A stretch of 64,000 bases of DNA from contig NZ_LDJL01000017.1 of assembly GCF_001431405.1 (NCBI RefSeq), positions 62,001 through 126,000 on the forward strand, given 5' to 3'. The stretch comes from Pseudoxanthomonas dokdonensis. GTDB taxonomy: Bacteria; Pseudomonadota; Gammaproteobacteria; Xanthomonadales; Xanthomonadaceae. A program made the position numbers and the translations under genes. Positions 36,451-44,902 of the stretch are shown here, in pieces; position 1 is the stretch's first letter; every line of letters starts with the position of its first letter. The notes under the pieces are model-generated. The model was given only the letters and a program-made list of their open reading frames with translations, was not told the DNA's origin and ran no database searches.

Positions 36451-38414
36451 TGGCCGCCCGAGCCCGACAGTGCCTGGCTGGCATGGCGCTTGCGCTGCCG
36501 GCTGCGCTGCTGCATGCACAAGCTCCCGTCTTGCCGTCCGCCGAACCGGTGCCGACGCCTGCGCCGCTGGAGCCGGCATCGCTGGCCACGCGCATGCCGT
36601 GGCGCGAGATCGTGCGCGCAGTGCGACAGTTGCCCGATGCGGTCGCTGACGCCACCGGCGGTTGGCGCGATGCGCTGACCCAGGCAGCGCCGCATTGGCC
36701 GCTGCTGTTGGGCGCGTTGTCGGCCATGCTGCTGGTGATGGCGGCAGCGCGCTGGTGGGCGGAGCCTGCATTGCGGACCCGCATGCAACGGCGTTGGCCG
36801 GCGCAGCCGTTGGCGCAGTCGTTGCCTGGATTGTCCGCCCTGCTGTTGCAGACTGTGCTGGCGTGGATGCTGGGCTCACTGCTGCTGCAGATATTCAACT
36901 GGGCGGCGCGTCCCAGCGGACAGGTCTTGTCGGTGGCCCGCATGCTGGTGGTCATCGTCACCCTGGCGGTGCTGGTCGCCGCGCTCGGACGTGCCTGCCT
37001 GCGGCTGCTGGCATCGCGCAATCCAACCCTGTTCAAACCCGGCCTGCTGCGCAGCGCTCCGGTATGGCTGGCGTTGAGCCTGGTGGCCGTTGCGCTGCTG
37101 GATCAGCACGCCATGCAGGCCAGCGCAGCCGGCGGTTCGGCGCTACGGACGCTGGCACCGCTGCTGACCGCCGCCTGGTGGGCATTGCTGATCGGACTGC
37201 TATTGCTCAATCTGGCGGCTGCGTTGCAGAGCGCCAGCGTATCGCTGCTGGCGTTGCCCGAGCGCCGCACCCTGCATGTCCTGCGGGCAGTGCTGCTGCT
37301 GGGTTGGCTGCTGGTGGCGGTGCTTGCCGGCAGCCTGCTGGCCGGCTATGTCGACGCGGCCGCGTTGCTGGCCAAGCAGGCGGTCTGGAGCGTGCTGGTG
37401 CTGGCGTTGCTGTACCTGTGCTGGCAAGTGCTGCGCGATGCCACCGATGCGCTGATCGGTCGACGCGAAGCGCTGCTGCAATGGTCGCGGCGGCTGGGCA
37501 TGGGCACCCGCCGACTGCAACAGGCGCTGGTGCTGGCCAGCGGCGCCTTGATGCTGACGCTGGCCTGCTTCGCGACGATGCTGCTGACCGCCGGGTATGG
37601 CCTCGGTCCGGCCGACGTGCTGGGACGCGTGGTCGACAACGGCGGCCGTCTGCACGTCGGCAGCATCAGCCTGAGCCCGATGCAGATCCTGCGCGCCGCA
37701 CTGGTGTTGGCGGTGGCGGTAGCGGTCACCCGCCTGCTGGCGCGCTGGCTGGCACGGCGGCTGCTGCCGACCACCCGTATCGAAGCCAGTGTTCAATCAT
37801 CGCTGACCACGATTGTCGGGTACATCGGCGTGGTCATCGGCATAGGCCTGGCGTTGGCCGCGCTGGGCGTGCAGGCCAGCCGCATCGCCTGGGTGGTCAG
37901 TGCGCTGACCGTCGGCATCGGTTTCGGCCTGCAGGCGATTGTGCAGAACTTCATCTCAGGCATCATTCTGCTGGTCGAACGACCAGTGAAGGTTGGCGAC
38001 TGGGTGGTGGTCGGCGATGCCGAGGGCGACGTGCGCCGGATCAACGTGCGCGCGACCGAAATCTCGCTGCCTGACCGCACTACCGTGCTGGTACCGAATT
38101 CGGAATTGATCACCAAAGCGGTCCGCAACCGCACCTTCGCCGCCAGCGACGGGCTGGTCAAGATACTGTTGCCGGTGGCCGCAAGCGCCAGCATCGAGCA
38201 GGTGATGCCGATGCTGCAATCGGTATTGCAGGCACACCGCGAAGTGAAGTCGGCGCCGGCGCCGCGGGTCCAGGTGGAAGACATCAAGGACAACAAGATC
38301 TGGATCGGCGCGTCGGCCTATGTCGACGGCCCGCGCCAGGTCGCACGCATCCGCGGCGAACTGCTGTACGCAGCGTTGCAGAAACTGCAGGCCGCTGGCG
38401 TGGCGCTGGGTTGA
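36450..38414 (+). CDS. MscS-family mechanosensitive channel with long multi-helix N-terminus
   Basis: About 654 residues from ATG 36450. A signal-like first segment (LAGMALALPAALLHAQAP) is followed by a long set of hydrophobic helices (about 80-430) and then the MscS core: the pore-lining helix and beta domain VGIGFGLQAIVQNFISGIIL, VERPVKVGDWVVVGDAEGDV, ISLPDRTTVLVPNSELITK. Larger than MscS (286 aa), it resembles the KefA/YbdG-like large members that release solutes on hypo-osmotic shock. Located in the inner membrane. Confidence 0.9.
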   Translation: MAARARQCLAGMALALPAALLHAQAPVLPSAEPVPTPAPLEPASLATRMPWREIVRAVRQLPDAVADATGGWRDALTQAAPHWPLLLGALSAMLLVMAAARWWAEPALRTRMQRRWPAQPLAQSLPGLSALLLQTVLAWMLGSLLLQIFNWAARPSGQVLSVARMLVVIVTLAVLVAALGRACLRLLASRNPTLFKPGLLRSAPVWLALSLVAVALLDQHAMQASAAGGSALRTLAPLLTAAWWALLIGLLLLNLAAALQSASVSLLALPERRTLHVLRAVLLLGWLLVAVLAGSLLAGYVDAAALLAKQAVWSVLVLALLYLCWQVLRDATDALIGRREALLQWSRRLGMGTRRLQQALVLASGALMLTLACFATMLLTAGYGLGPADVLGRVVDNGGRLHVGSISLSPMQILRAALVLAVAVAVTRLLARWLARRLLPTTRIEASVQSSLTTIVGYIGVVIGIGLALAALGVQASRIAWVVSALTVGIGFGLQAIVQNFISGIILLVERPVKVGDWVVVGDAEGDVRRINVRATEISLPDRTTVLVPNSELITKAVRNRTFAASDGLVKILLPVAASASIEQVMPMLQSVLQAHREVKSAPAPRVQVEDIKDNKIWIGASAYVDGPRQVARIRGELLYAALQKLQAAGVALG

Positions 38415-38633
38415 GCAGCGATTGGGATTGAACTGAACAGACGCCGGCGCGGCCGCGACGCCAGCGGCACGGCGCTGCTCCTTGTATTCAGCGGCGCGCT
38501 GTCGGCGTCTGCAGGCGAGGGCGGGATGTAGGGCGGGGTGTAGTGCGCGCTGAGCGGAGGTCGTGCACACCTGCCAGTGCTCGAGTGCATGCGCTGCTTG
38601 CCCCTTGTGAGGCTACTGCCTGTGCTGCCAGTT

Positions 38634-38915
<282 letters not shown>

Positions 38916-38972
38916 TCAGGATCGACAGGCAGCGCCTGCATCGGCGCGCGTGCCACGATCCGCGCTGCCGGC

Positions 38973-39137
38973 TTACCCGCAAGCTTTGCAGACCACGTTG
39001 TTGTCCAGGTCGTGCCCCGCCAGGGCCATCTCGCTGCCGGCGGGAAACTCGCTGACCGGCCGGCCAGCGAAATCGGCCTCGGTGCCCGCCCCATGACGGT
39101 GATGCCTGCCGTCATGGGCATGTCTGGCGTGGCTCAT
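38973..39137 (-). CDS. 54-residue mini-protein ending CxxC
   Basis: The ATG at 39137 opens a 54-residue frame (MSHARHAHDGRHHRHGAG... VVCKACG). The N-terminus is strikingly His-rich and the last residues hold a CxxC, so metal binding is plausible. A weak CAGGA lies upstream and the start overlaps the end of the next gene upstream by 26 bp, consistent with coupling. No homologue is known to me. Confidence 0.5.
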   Translation of the reverse strand: MSHARHAHDGRHHRHGAGTEADFAGRPVSEFPAGSEMALAGHDLDNNVVCKACG

Positions 39138-39405
39138 GGCGACGTCCTGCCACCAGTGCCGCCAGTTGCGGCGCCCTCAGCTTGCTCCAGCGGGCGCCCC
39201 AACGCATGCCGGCGGCCGGAGAGCGTACCGCGACCATCGGCGCCGGTAGCTGCGAATCGTTGAGGTGTACCTGGACCACCCAGCCACCGCGTTGCTGGCG
39301 TACTTCCAGGACTTCGATGTTATGCAGGAACAGCCGCTGCCGGCCGGCTTCGTCTTCAACCCAATGGAAGCAGTCAGGGAGTTTCGAGGGCATCGCTCTG
39401 GTCAT
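39112..39405 (-). CDS. Hypothetical protein
   Basis: 97 residues from ATG 39405 or 93 from ATG 39393 (MPSKLPDCFHW). Composition is protein-like: a strand-rich middle (RLFLHNIEVLEVRQQRGGW, then VVQVHLNDSQL) suggests a small beta fold. Neither start has a good ribosome site. It is followed by the overlapping His-rich mini-gene, and both lie in a run of small minus-strand genes. Confidence 0.6.
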   Translation of the reverse strand: MTRAMPSKLPDCFHWVEDEAGRQRLFLHNIEVLEVRQQRGGWVVQVHLNDSQLPAPMVAVRSPAAGMRWGARWSKLRAPQLAALVAGRRHEPRQTCP

Positions 39406-39471
39406 GGCAGTCTCGTGGGTGGCGGTGTTCCGCGACGTGGCCGCCGCTGTCGTGAGGTGGTCGAGCCCTGG

Positions 39472-39705
39472 TCACTGACGATCGACCATGCCGCTGTCGC
39501 CGGCCTGCTCGGCGCAATGGGCGCAGCAGTAGATCGCATCGGTGGTTTCGCTGCCGTGGCCGATGATCCGGCAACCGCAGTGGGCACAGGTCGGTGCAAA
39601 GGCGTGGATGGCGCATTCGAACGAATCGAAGGTGCCGGTATTGCCCTGCTGGTTGATGGTGAAGGATTTGTCGTACTCGTTACCGCATACATCGCAGCGC
39701 GCCAT
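39472..39705 (-). CDS. Small zinc-ribbon protein (four CxxC-type pairs)
   Basis: 77 residues, ATG 39705 with AGGAGA upstream. Cys pairs at C4-DV-C7, C40-AH-C43 (with CGC following) and C60-CAHC, plus His residues, make a treble-clef or metallothionein-like metal-binding protein. Begins MARCDVCGNEYDKSF, a start conserved in a widespread family of unknown function. Cytoplasmic. Confidence 0.8.
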   Translation of the reverse strand: MARCDVCGNEYDKSFTINQQGNTGTFDSFECAIHAFAPTCAHCGCRIIGHGSETTDAIYCCAHCAEQAGDSGMVDRQ

Positions 39706-39897
39706 GAGCGTCTCCTGTTCTGTGTCGTGTCGGATGGAACTATGGTTCCGTCCATCGCCCTGAGGGTCGTTGCAGCTGGCGTGGCCGGTCGCCTTGCCGG
39801 TGGCAGTGATGGATTACCGCAGCCGCCCCGACCAAGCCGTGTTCCACACCGCAGCGGGCGACGTAGACCGACAACGCAGCCGGCTGCGCCGCCGGAC

Positions 39898-41196
39898 TCA
39901 GTGATTGCCGCTGCTGGCATTGCCGCTCGTGGTGCCGGTGGCACTGGTGCTGGACTTCTGCTGACGCGCGGCGCTGGCATCGGCCGTCGTTGCCGCGGCG
40001 GTATCGCTGGGCGCGCTGGCGCTGGTGGTGGTTTGACCCTGGCGAGCACTGATGCGGATTTCGTTGCGTACGTCCTTGACCCCGCTGCAGCTGTCGGCGA
40101 CATCTTCGGCGCGATGCTTCATCCAGCGGTTTTCCACCGAGCCCTGCAATGTGGCCACGCCTTCCTTGACCGACACCGTGATCTCGCTGGCATCAAGCAA
40201 CGGATCTTCAGTCAGCTTCTCATTGAGGTCTTCGCTGATGCGTTCGTCCGAGCGCTTGTAGCCTTTCGGCCCGCGGCCGCGGTGGTGGCCGTAGTCACCC
40301 TGTGCCTGCCAGGCGCGTGTTTCATCGACGCCACCATAACCGGGCTGGCCGTCGCGACCATAGCCGTATTGCCCATCGCGATGATGCTGGTCGTCCGACT
40401 GACCATCACGACCATAGCCGTAGCCCCGCGGTCGTGAGTCGCCTTCGTCGCCGCGGAAGCCGTGGTCGTAGTTGTCCCGGCGCAGCGGTTGATCGAAGCC
40501 GCCGCGACCCTGGCGGCCAGCTTGCTGCCAGCCTTGGCCACTGCCACCTGGATTGAAACCGCGCAGTTCGTTTTCGTCGTCACGATAACCGCTGCGGCCA
40601 CTGTAGTAGGCGCTACCGCGACCGGAGCGCCCCATTCCGGCCTGGTCACCATAGCCGCTGCGGCCGCTATAGGACCTGCCACCGCGGATATTGTCTTCGG
40701 CGAACGGCGACCCTGGCCGGCTATCGGCGCCAGCGTACTGCCTGTCCGTGTCGAATTCGTCGCCATGTGCGTGCTCGCGGCCGGGTTGCGGGCCATACAG
40801 CCCACTCCTGCTGCCGCGCAAACCCGAGGCCTCCCGACCCGCACGGTGAGCGCTGTCCGCGTCCTGCCACGTCTCGGTCTGCCAAGGGCCGCGCCGGATG
40901 TCTTCGTCGCCGTGGTCACCGCTGGTCTGGCGCACTGCTGCGCGGCTGTCAACGTCGCGGTCCTGCGGATAGCGCCCCTCTTCATTCGCCGGGGCGCGTG
41001 GAGCGCTGCCGCCATGGCGTTGGCCATAGCCACCTTCGTATCTGCCGTCCCGGTCTGCCTGGTCACCTCGATATTGATTCATGTCCTCGCTCCGATTGTT
41101 CAACCATTCGCGGCTGCTGCTGGCCAACCGCGTTGCCAAAGCCTGCAGTTCGCTGAAGGCGGCCTTCAGCTCGGTGCCTACGTGTTTGTCGGTCAC
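39898..41196 (-). CDS. BON-domain protein with long Gly/Arg/Tyr-rich low-complexity region
   Basis: 432 residues from a GTG at 41196 with a textbook GGGAGGAG just upstream; ATG 41082 also has a weaker ribosome site. Residues 1-38 are helical. About 40-300 is a low-complexity stretch rich in Gly, Arg, Tyr, Asp and Gln (repeats such as GYGRDGQ and SGRSGYGDQ), probably disordered and prone to condensation. About 305-385 is a BON domain (LTEDPLLDASEITVSVKEGV, ATLQGSVENRWMKHRAEDVA). The tail is Ser/Thr/Ala-rich. BON domains usually bind membranes or act in envelope stress. Driven by a consensus sigma-54 promoter and adjacent to an NtrC-type regulator. Confidence 0.8.
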   Translation of the reverse strand: MTDKHVGTELKAAFSELQALATRLASSSREWLNNRSEDMNQYRGDQADRDGRYEGGYGQRHGGSAPRAPANEEGRYPQDRDVDSRAAVRQTSGDHGDEDIRRGPWQTETWQDADSAHRAGREASGLRGSRSGLYGPQPGREHAHGDEFDTDRQYAGADSRPGSPFAEDNIRGGRSYSGRSGYGDQAGMGRSGRGSAYYSGRSGYRDDENELRGFNPGGSGQGWQQAGRQGRGGFDQPLRRDNYDHGFRGDEGDSRPRGYGYGRDGQSDDQHHRDGQYGYGRDGQPGYGGVDETRAWQAQGDYGHHRGRGPKGYKRSDERISEDLNEKLTEDPLLDASEITVSVKEGVATLQGSVENRWMKHRAEDVADSCSGVKDVRNEIRISARQGQTTTSASAPSDTAAATTADASAARQQKSSTSATGTTSGNASSGNH

Positions 41197-41232
41197 GGCT
41201 CCTCCCGAATCGATGTTGTCTGTCCGGACGTC

Positions 41233-41247
41233 GCAATTAGCGTGCCA
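41233..41247 (-). promoter_or_regulatory. Sigma-54 (RpoN) promoter of the BON-domain gene
   Basis: Read on the minus strand: TGGCACGCTAATTGC, an exact -24/-12 consensus (TGGCACG-N4-TTGC) with the correct 10-bp spacing between GG and GC. The start of transcription would be near 41221, about 25 bp ahead of the GTG. The 8-bp word TGTCCGGA flanks it on both sides (41221-41228 and 41249-41256). Confidence 0.85.
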
Positions 41248-41297
41248 GTGTCCGGAAGCCGTCACAGCGGCACATACCGGCGCGGCGCGCGCGGCTG

Positions 41298-41316
41298 CCC
41301 TGCAGCGATTGCAGGG
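41298..41316 (-). promoter_or_regulatory. Candidate upstream activator site for the sigma-54 promoter
   Basis: Inverted repeat CCCTGCA-GCGAT-TGCAGGG, about 80-95 bp upstream of the predicted start, the right distance and symmetry for a dimer of an NtrC-type activator. A second perfect inverted pair CCGGCATCCG/CGGATGCCGG lies at 41412-41421 and 41455-41464. Assignment is from geometry only. Confidence 0.45.
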
Positions 41317-41470
41317 ATATGCATTTTTTTCACTATCGGCACTCAGCGACCGAGGCTGGCGCCGCGGCGAGCAGGCTGACTTGGCCGCGGCAACGCGCCG
41401 GTTGCTTCATGCCGGCATCCGTCATGTAAAGAGTCGAGAACGGGCAGCCACTGTCGGATGCCGGGTCCCT

Positions 41471-41674
41471 TCAGTCGCGTGCGGACGCACCAATGCCGGT
41501 GGGTGGCATACGCACCAGTGTCGTGCAGCGGTCCGCCGCCTGCTCCAGCTTGTCCAGCGCCAGCTGCGCTTCCGCTGGCGCATCGATCGGCATGCTGGTG
41601 CGCAGCATGATGATGCCGACGTTGATCAGGTTCAGCTCATTGCGCAAGGCGTGCAGCCAGCCTTCATCCATCAT
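41471..41674 (-). CDS. Small HisKA-like helical protein coupled to the NtrC-type regulator
   Basis: About 67 residues from ATG 41674 (or 41671), overlapping the regulator's stop by 11 bp. The segment WLHALRNELNLINVGIIMLR resembles the H-box helix of histidine kinases (HELRNPL-type), but the phospho-His position is not H in the aligned core; the single His lies one turn earlier. A second helix (AQLALDKLEQAADRC) follows, as in a DHp four-helix bundle. No ATPase domain. It may be a stand-alone dimerisation or phosphotransfer module for the adjacent regulator. Confidence 0.6.
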   Translation of the reverse strand: MMDEGWLHALRNELNLINVGIIMLRTSMPIDAPAEAQLALDKLEQAADRCTTLVRMPPTGIGASARD

Positions 41675-42974
41675 CGCGTCTCCGCGCCAGATGGTTGTGC
41701 ACGGTGCGCACACTGACACCCAGGCTGCGCGCGGTCGCGGTCTTGTCGCCGCGATGATGGGCCAGCGTCAGTTGCAGCATTTCATCTTCGATTTCCTCGA
41801 AGGTCATACCCACATGGAAGCGCACGCCATCGTCATCGCCACCGTGGCCGACGGCTGCCAGTGGCACCACGTCCACCAGGCGCGAGCCGGAGCGGATATA
41901 GGCACGTTCGACCGCGGCGTGCAGTTCGCGCACGTTGCCTGGCCACGGGTGCCGCAGCAGCCTGTCCAGGCAGGCCCGGTCCAGACTCTTGTCAATGCCG
42001 GTCTCATGGTTAAGTTCGGCAATGAAGGCGTGTGTGAGGCGCTCGATATCGGCACCCCGCGCGCGCAGCGGCGGCAGCTGGATGGGATAACGGGCCAGGC
42101 GGTAGTAAAGGTCTTCGCGCAGGTAGCCGGTACCAGCACCATCGAGTTGATGGGTGGCGGCGATGACGCGCACGTTGACCGGAATCTCCTCGCTGCCACC
42201 GACACGGACGATATGACCAGTCTCCAGCACACGTAACAGGTACACCTGCAGTGCCTGCGGCATCTCGCCGATTTCGTCGAGGAACAGGGTACCGCCCGAG
42301 GCCTGTTCGAAAAATCCGGCATGACGCTGGACCGCACCGGTAAAAGCGCCGCGTTCGTGGCCGAACAACTGGCTGGCCAGCAGCTCGGGTGCAACCGCGC
42401 CACAATTGACGCTGATCAGGCGTCCGCTGCGGCCACTTTGGGCATGGATGGCACGCGCCACCAACTCCTTGCCGGTGCCGGTTTCGCCGCTGATCAACAC
42501 GCCAAGGCGCGTTGGTGCGACGCGCATGATGTCTTCTTTTACCCGCAGCATACAGGCGCTTTCGCCAATCAGTGGATCGCATTGCCGGCGTAGCAGCTGC
42601 AGACGATGCTGCACGCGCTGCTGGGTCTGATCGAACAGGCGTTCCAGGGTGTCGCGTCGCAATGGCTTGCCGATGAATTCACTGGCATGGGTGGCGACCG
42701 CGCGGCGGATGTCGTCGGCGTTGTCGGTACCGGACACGAATACGATCTGCGCGTGGCGCGACGACGGTATGCGGTCGATCACATCAAGCCCGCTGCCGTC
42801 AGGCAACGCCATGTCGAGCATGGTCAGGTCGGTGTCGTTGCTGGCCAGCCATGGAGTGGCGTCGGCGACGCTGTGAAACCGTCGCGCGGCGAAGCCACGG
42901 CGCTCGGCGAAGTGCATCAGGAATGCGCTGAAATCCTGATCATCATCCACGATGGCCAATGTTGGTGAGTTCAC
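41664..42974 (-). CDS. NtrC-family sigma-54-dependent response regulator
   Basis: 436 residues. Receiver 1-120 with phosphoacceptor D54 and K103. AAA+ domain 140-375 with Walker A GETGTGKE (163-170), the sigma-54-contact loop GAFTGA (209-214) and Walker B LFLDEIGE (230-237). C-terminal Fis-type HTH ending [20 protein letters not shown]. All residues for ATP-driven opening of RpoN promoters are present. The next operon on its strand has a consensus sigma-54 promoter, so that gene is its most likely target. No full-length kinase is next to it; the small overlapping gene downstream is the only candidate partner. Confidence 0.93.
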   Translation of the reverse strand: MNSPTLAIVDDDQDFSAFLMHFAERRGFAARRFHSVADATPWLASNDTDLTMLDMALPDGSGLDVIDRIPSSRHAQIVFVSGTDNADDIRRAVATHASEFIGKPLRRDTLERLFDQTQQRVQHRLQLLRRQCDPLIGESACMLRVKEDIMRVAPTRLGVLISGETGTGKELVARAIHAQSGRSGRLISVNCGAVAPELLASQLFGHERGAFTGAVQRHAGFFEQASGGTLFLDEIGEMPQALQVYLLRVLETGHIVRVGGSEEIPVNVRVIAATHQLDGAGTGYLREDLYYRLARYPIQLPPLRARGADIERLTHAFIAELNHETGIDKSLDRACLDRLLRHPWPGNVRELHAAVERAYIRSGSRLVDVVPLAAVGHGGDDDGVRFHVGMTFEEIEDEMLQLTLAHHRGDKTATARSLGVSVRTVHNHLARRRDDG

Positions 42975-43174
42975 TCGGTGTCTCCTGCACCAGGATGGAG
43001 CGAGCGTAGTCGGCGCGCCGTTACTTTGATGCGAATGACTGTCGGTGCGTCATCACGATGCCTCCACCCGGCGTGGCACAACCTTGCGCTGACTGATGGT
43101 GGCAGTGGGCGCTGCGCCGACCCTTGCCGCCGCCATCGCCGTGCGTATTCATGTACCTATCTGGAGACACGACA

Positions 43175-43795
43175 ATGCGGACTTCATGGTTGCTCGGCTG
43201 CATCGCGCTGTGCCTGGCATCGACCGGCTGCGGCAGCGATTCCACTGCGTCCGGCGACGGAGACGGAACAGAGCAGGCGGTGCGCCCGCAGCAGACCCCG
43301 TTGCAGGCGCCACCGACGGCGACGGCCGAGGAGGGCACCGCACTCGAGGGCGGGCCTGATGCCGCCGGCGCCACACAGGCGCGAGTACGCTTGTCGCAAG
43401 GCAGCCCCTCGTACCTGGTCGATGCCAGTGGCGCGTCGTTGTACTTCCTGCAGGACAACAAGGACGGCAGAGGTTGCGATGCGGTATGCGAGAACGCCTG
43501 GCCGCCGGTGCTGAGCGCAGGTGCGGCGGCGGAAACCGGTGTTCATGGCGAGCTGCTGGGGAGGCTGCAGCGGCGGGACGGCCGCCAGCAATTGAGCTAC
43601 AACGGGCACCCACTGTATCGCTACGCCGGTGATGCCGGCGCCGGGCGCACCTCGGGCCATGATGTGCAGGATCGATGGGGGCATTGGCAGCTCCTGGCCC
43701 CCGACGGCAACGCTCTCAGCCACGAGCCGCCGCTGGAGAACGCCGCCGAACGCGCGGTCCCCGCGCAGGCAAGCCAGGCGAGCCCGACCCGATGA
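43175..43795 (+). CDS. Lipoprotein with secreted repeat domains (Lipoprotein_15 type)
   Basis: 206 residues from ATG 43175, GGAG upstream. Lipobox LASTGC (Cys about 19). Two copies of a repeat of unknown function: YLVDASGASLYFLQDNKDG...CENAWPPVL and LSYNGHPLYRYAGDAGAG...WGHWQLLAPDG, as in the PF03640-type family often linked to haem or redox. The stop overlaps the next ATG (ATGA at 43792), so it begins a three-gene operon. Confidence 0.82.
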   Translation: MRTSWLLGCIALCLASTGCGSDSTASGDGDGTEQAVRPQQTPLQAPPTATAEEGTALEGGPDAAGATQARVRLSQGSPSYLVDASGASLYFLQDNKDGRGCDAVCENAWPPVLSAGAAAETGVHGELLGRLQRRDGRQQLSYNGHPLYRYAGDAGAGRTSGHDVQDRWGHWQLLAPDGNALSHEPPLENAAERAVPAQASQASPTR

Positions 43796-44001
43796 CGCCG
43801 CTCGACCGCCCATTGCGCAGGGAGGTCGCGATTGATGGCGTTGCCTACACGCTGGTGCTGGATCCGGAAGGCCTGAGCCTGACCCGCAAAGGCCATCGGC
43901 GTGGGCTGGCGCTGCGCTGGCAGGATCTGGTGAACGGCGACGCCGCACTGGCCGCCGGGCTCAATGCCTCGCTGGACCAGCTGGCCGGCCACGGCGACTG
44001 A
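43792..44001 (+). CDS. Small hypothetical protein
   Basis: 69 residues starting at ATG 43792 inside the lipoprotein stop codon (ATGA). Strands IDGVAYTLVLDPEGLSLTRKG and a helix LNASLDQLAGH; no recognised domain and no export signal. Its position between a lipoprotein and a membrane protein suggests it is part of that unit. Confidence 0.7.
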   Translation: MTPLDRPLRREVAIDGVAYTLVLDPEGLSLTRKGHRRGLALRWQDLVNGDAALAAGLNASLDQLAGHGD

Positions 44002-44004
44002 GGC

Positions 44005-44667
44005 ATGTCGGAGGCGGATTCCCCCGGCTTCTTCAGGCGCAACGGGCTGTCGCTGGTCCTGTTGCTGCTGTTCGTGGTCTTCCTGATCGGCCAGGCGGAG
44101 TCCGGCTTCGCCTCGTTCAATGATGAAAGGACCGCGCGGCAACAGCCGACGCTGACATTGGACCAATACCTGCACAGCGGGCACTTCATATCGGCCACCT
44201 TCGAGAACTGGGAAAGCGAATTCCTGCAGATGGGCATGTACGTGCTGTTGACCGTGGGGCTGCGACAGCGCGGGTCGGCAGAATCGCGGCCATTGGATCC
44301 GGCCAGCGAGAGACAGCGCATCGACCCGGGTCCAACGCCGTGGCCGGTTGCTGCTGGTGGGGTGTGGCGGGCGCTGTACGCGCACTCGCTGGCGCTGGTG
44401 TACGCGGTGCTGTTCGCGCTGTCGTTCAGCCTGCACGCCTATGGCAGCTGGACGATGGAAAACGAGCAGCGGCTGCTGGAAGGTAAAACCGTCATATCGC
44501 TGGCGCATCATCTGCGGGGCCCGCAGTTCTGGTTCGAGTCGCTGCAGAACTGGCAAAGCGAGTTCCTGGCCGTTCTGTCGATCGTGGTCCTGAGCATCTA
44601 CCTGCGGCAGCAGGACTCGCCGCAATCAAAGGCGACCGCGGCGCCGCATTCGCAGACCGGTGGCTAG
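44005..44667 (+). CDS. Membrane protein, DUF6766-like
   Basis: 220 residues, 3 bp after the previous gene. About four transmembrane helices (LSLVLLLLFVVFLIG near 15-30, MGMYVLLTVGLR near 76-87, ALVYAVLFALSFSLHAYG, FLAVLSIVVLSIYLRQ). Two similar motifs, FENWESEFLQM and LQNWQSEFLAV, point to an internal duplication, as in DUF6766 proteins of unknown function. Inner membrane. Confidence 0.8.
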   Translation: MSEADSPGFFRRNGLSLVLLLLFVVFLIGQAESGFASFNDERTARQQPTLTLDQYLHSGHFISATFENWESEFLQMGMYVLLTVGLRQRGSAESRPLDPASERQRIDPGPTPWPVAAGGVWRALYAHSLALVYAVLFALSFSLHAYGSWTMENEQRLLEGKTVISLAHHLRGPQFWFESLQNWQSEFLAVLSIVVLSIYLRQQDSPQSKATAAPHSQTGG

Positions 44668-44770
44668 GGACCGGTGCGGCACGGCGGCATCGGCGGTGGC
44701 GGGCTGAGGGTGGGGCGGAAAGCGGTTAGAATCCAGCGCTTGCCTGTTTCGTCGGCCCGGCAAAGAACCT

Positions 44771-44838
44771 GTTTTCCCGCGGGCAATCGGGAAAACAAAG
44801 TAAAATCATGATTTTGATACAGGCTGGATGATTCAGCC
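44771..44838 (+). promoter_or_regulatory. Structured 5' leader of the rhamnose operon (three inverted repeats)
   Basis: GTTTTCCCG/CGGGAAAAC (44771-44779, 44788-44796), the palindrome AAAATCATGATTTT (44802-44815), and GGCTG/CAGCC (44822-44826, 44834-44838) follow one another within 70 bp, 65 bp before the GTG of rfbB. No long U-tract follows any of them. Could be operators or an RNA leader; nothing matching JUMPstart was seen. Confidence 0.5.
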
Positions 44839-44902
44839 ACGATCAGTCTGCGGGCGCTTGCCTTGCGCATTGCTGACACAAAGGCATGAAGGGAGAAGTT
44901 GC

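Noticed and set aside
43074..43087. Second sigma-54-like site TGGCACAACCTTGC upstream of the lipoprotein gene
   Set aside because: The distance between the GG and GC elements is 9 bp instead of 10, which RpoN tolerates poorly. It is near the NtrC-type gene, so it may be worth a test, but I do not annotate it.
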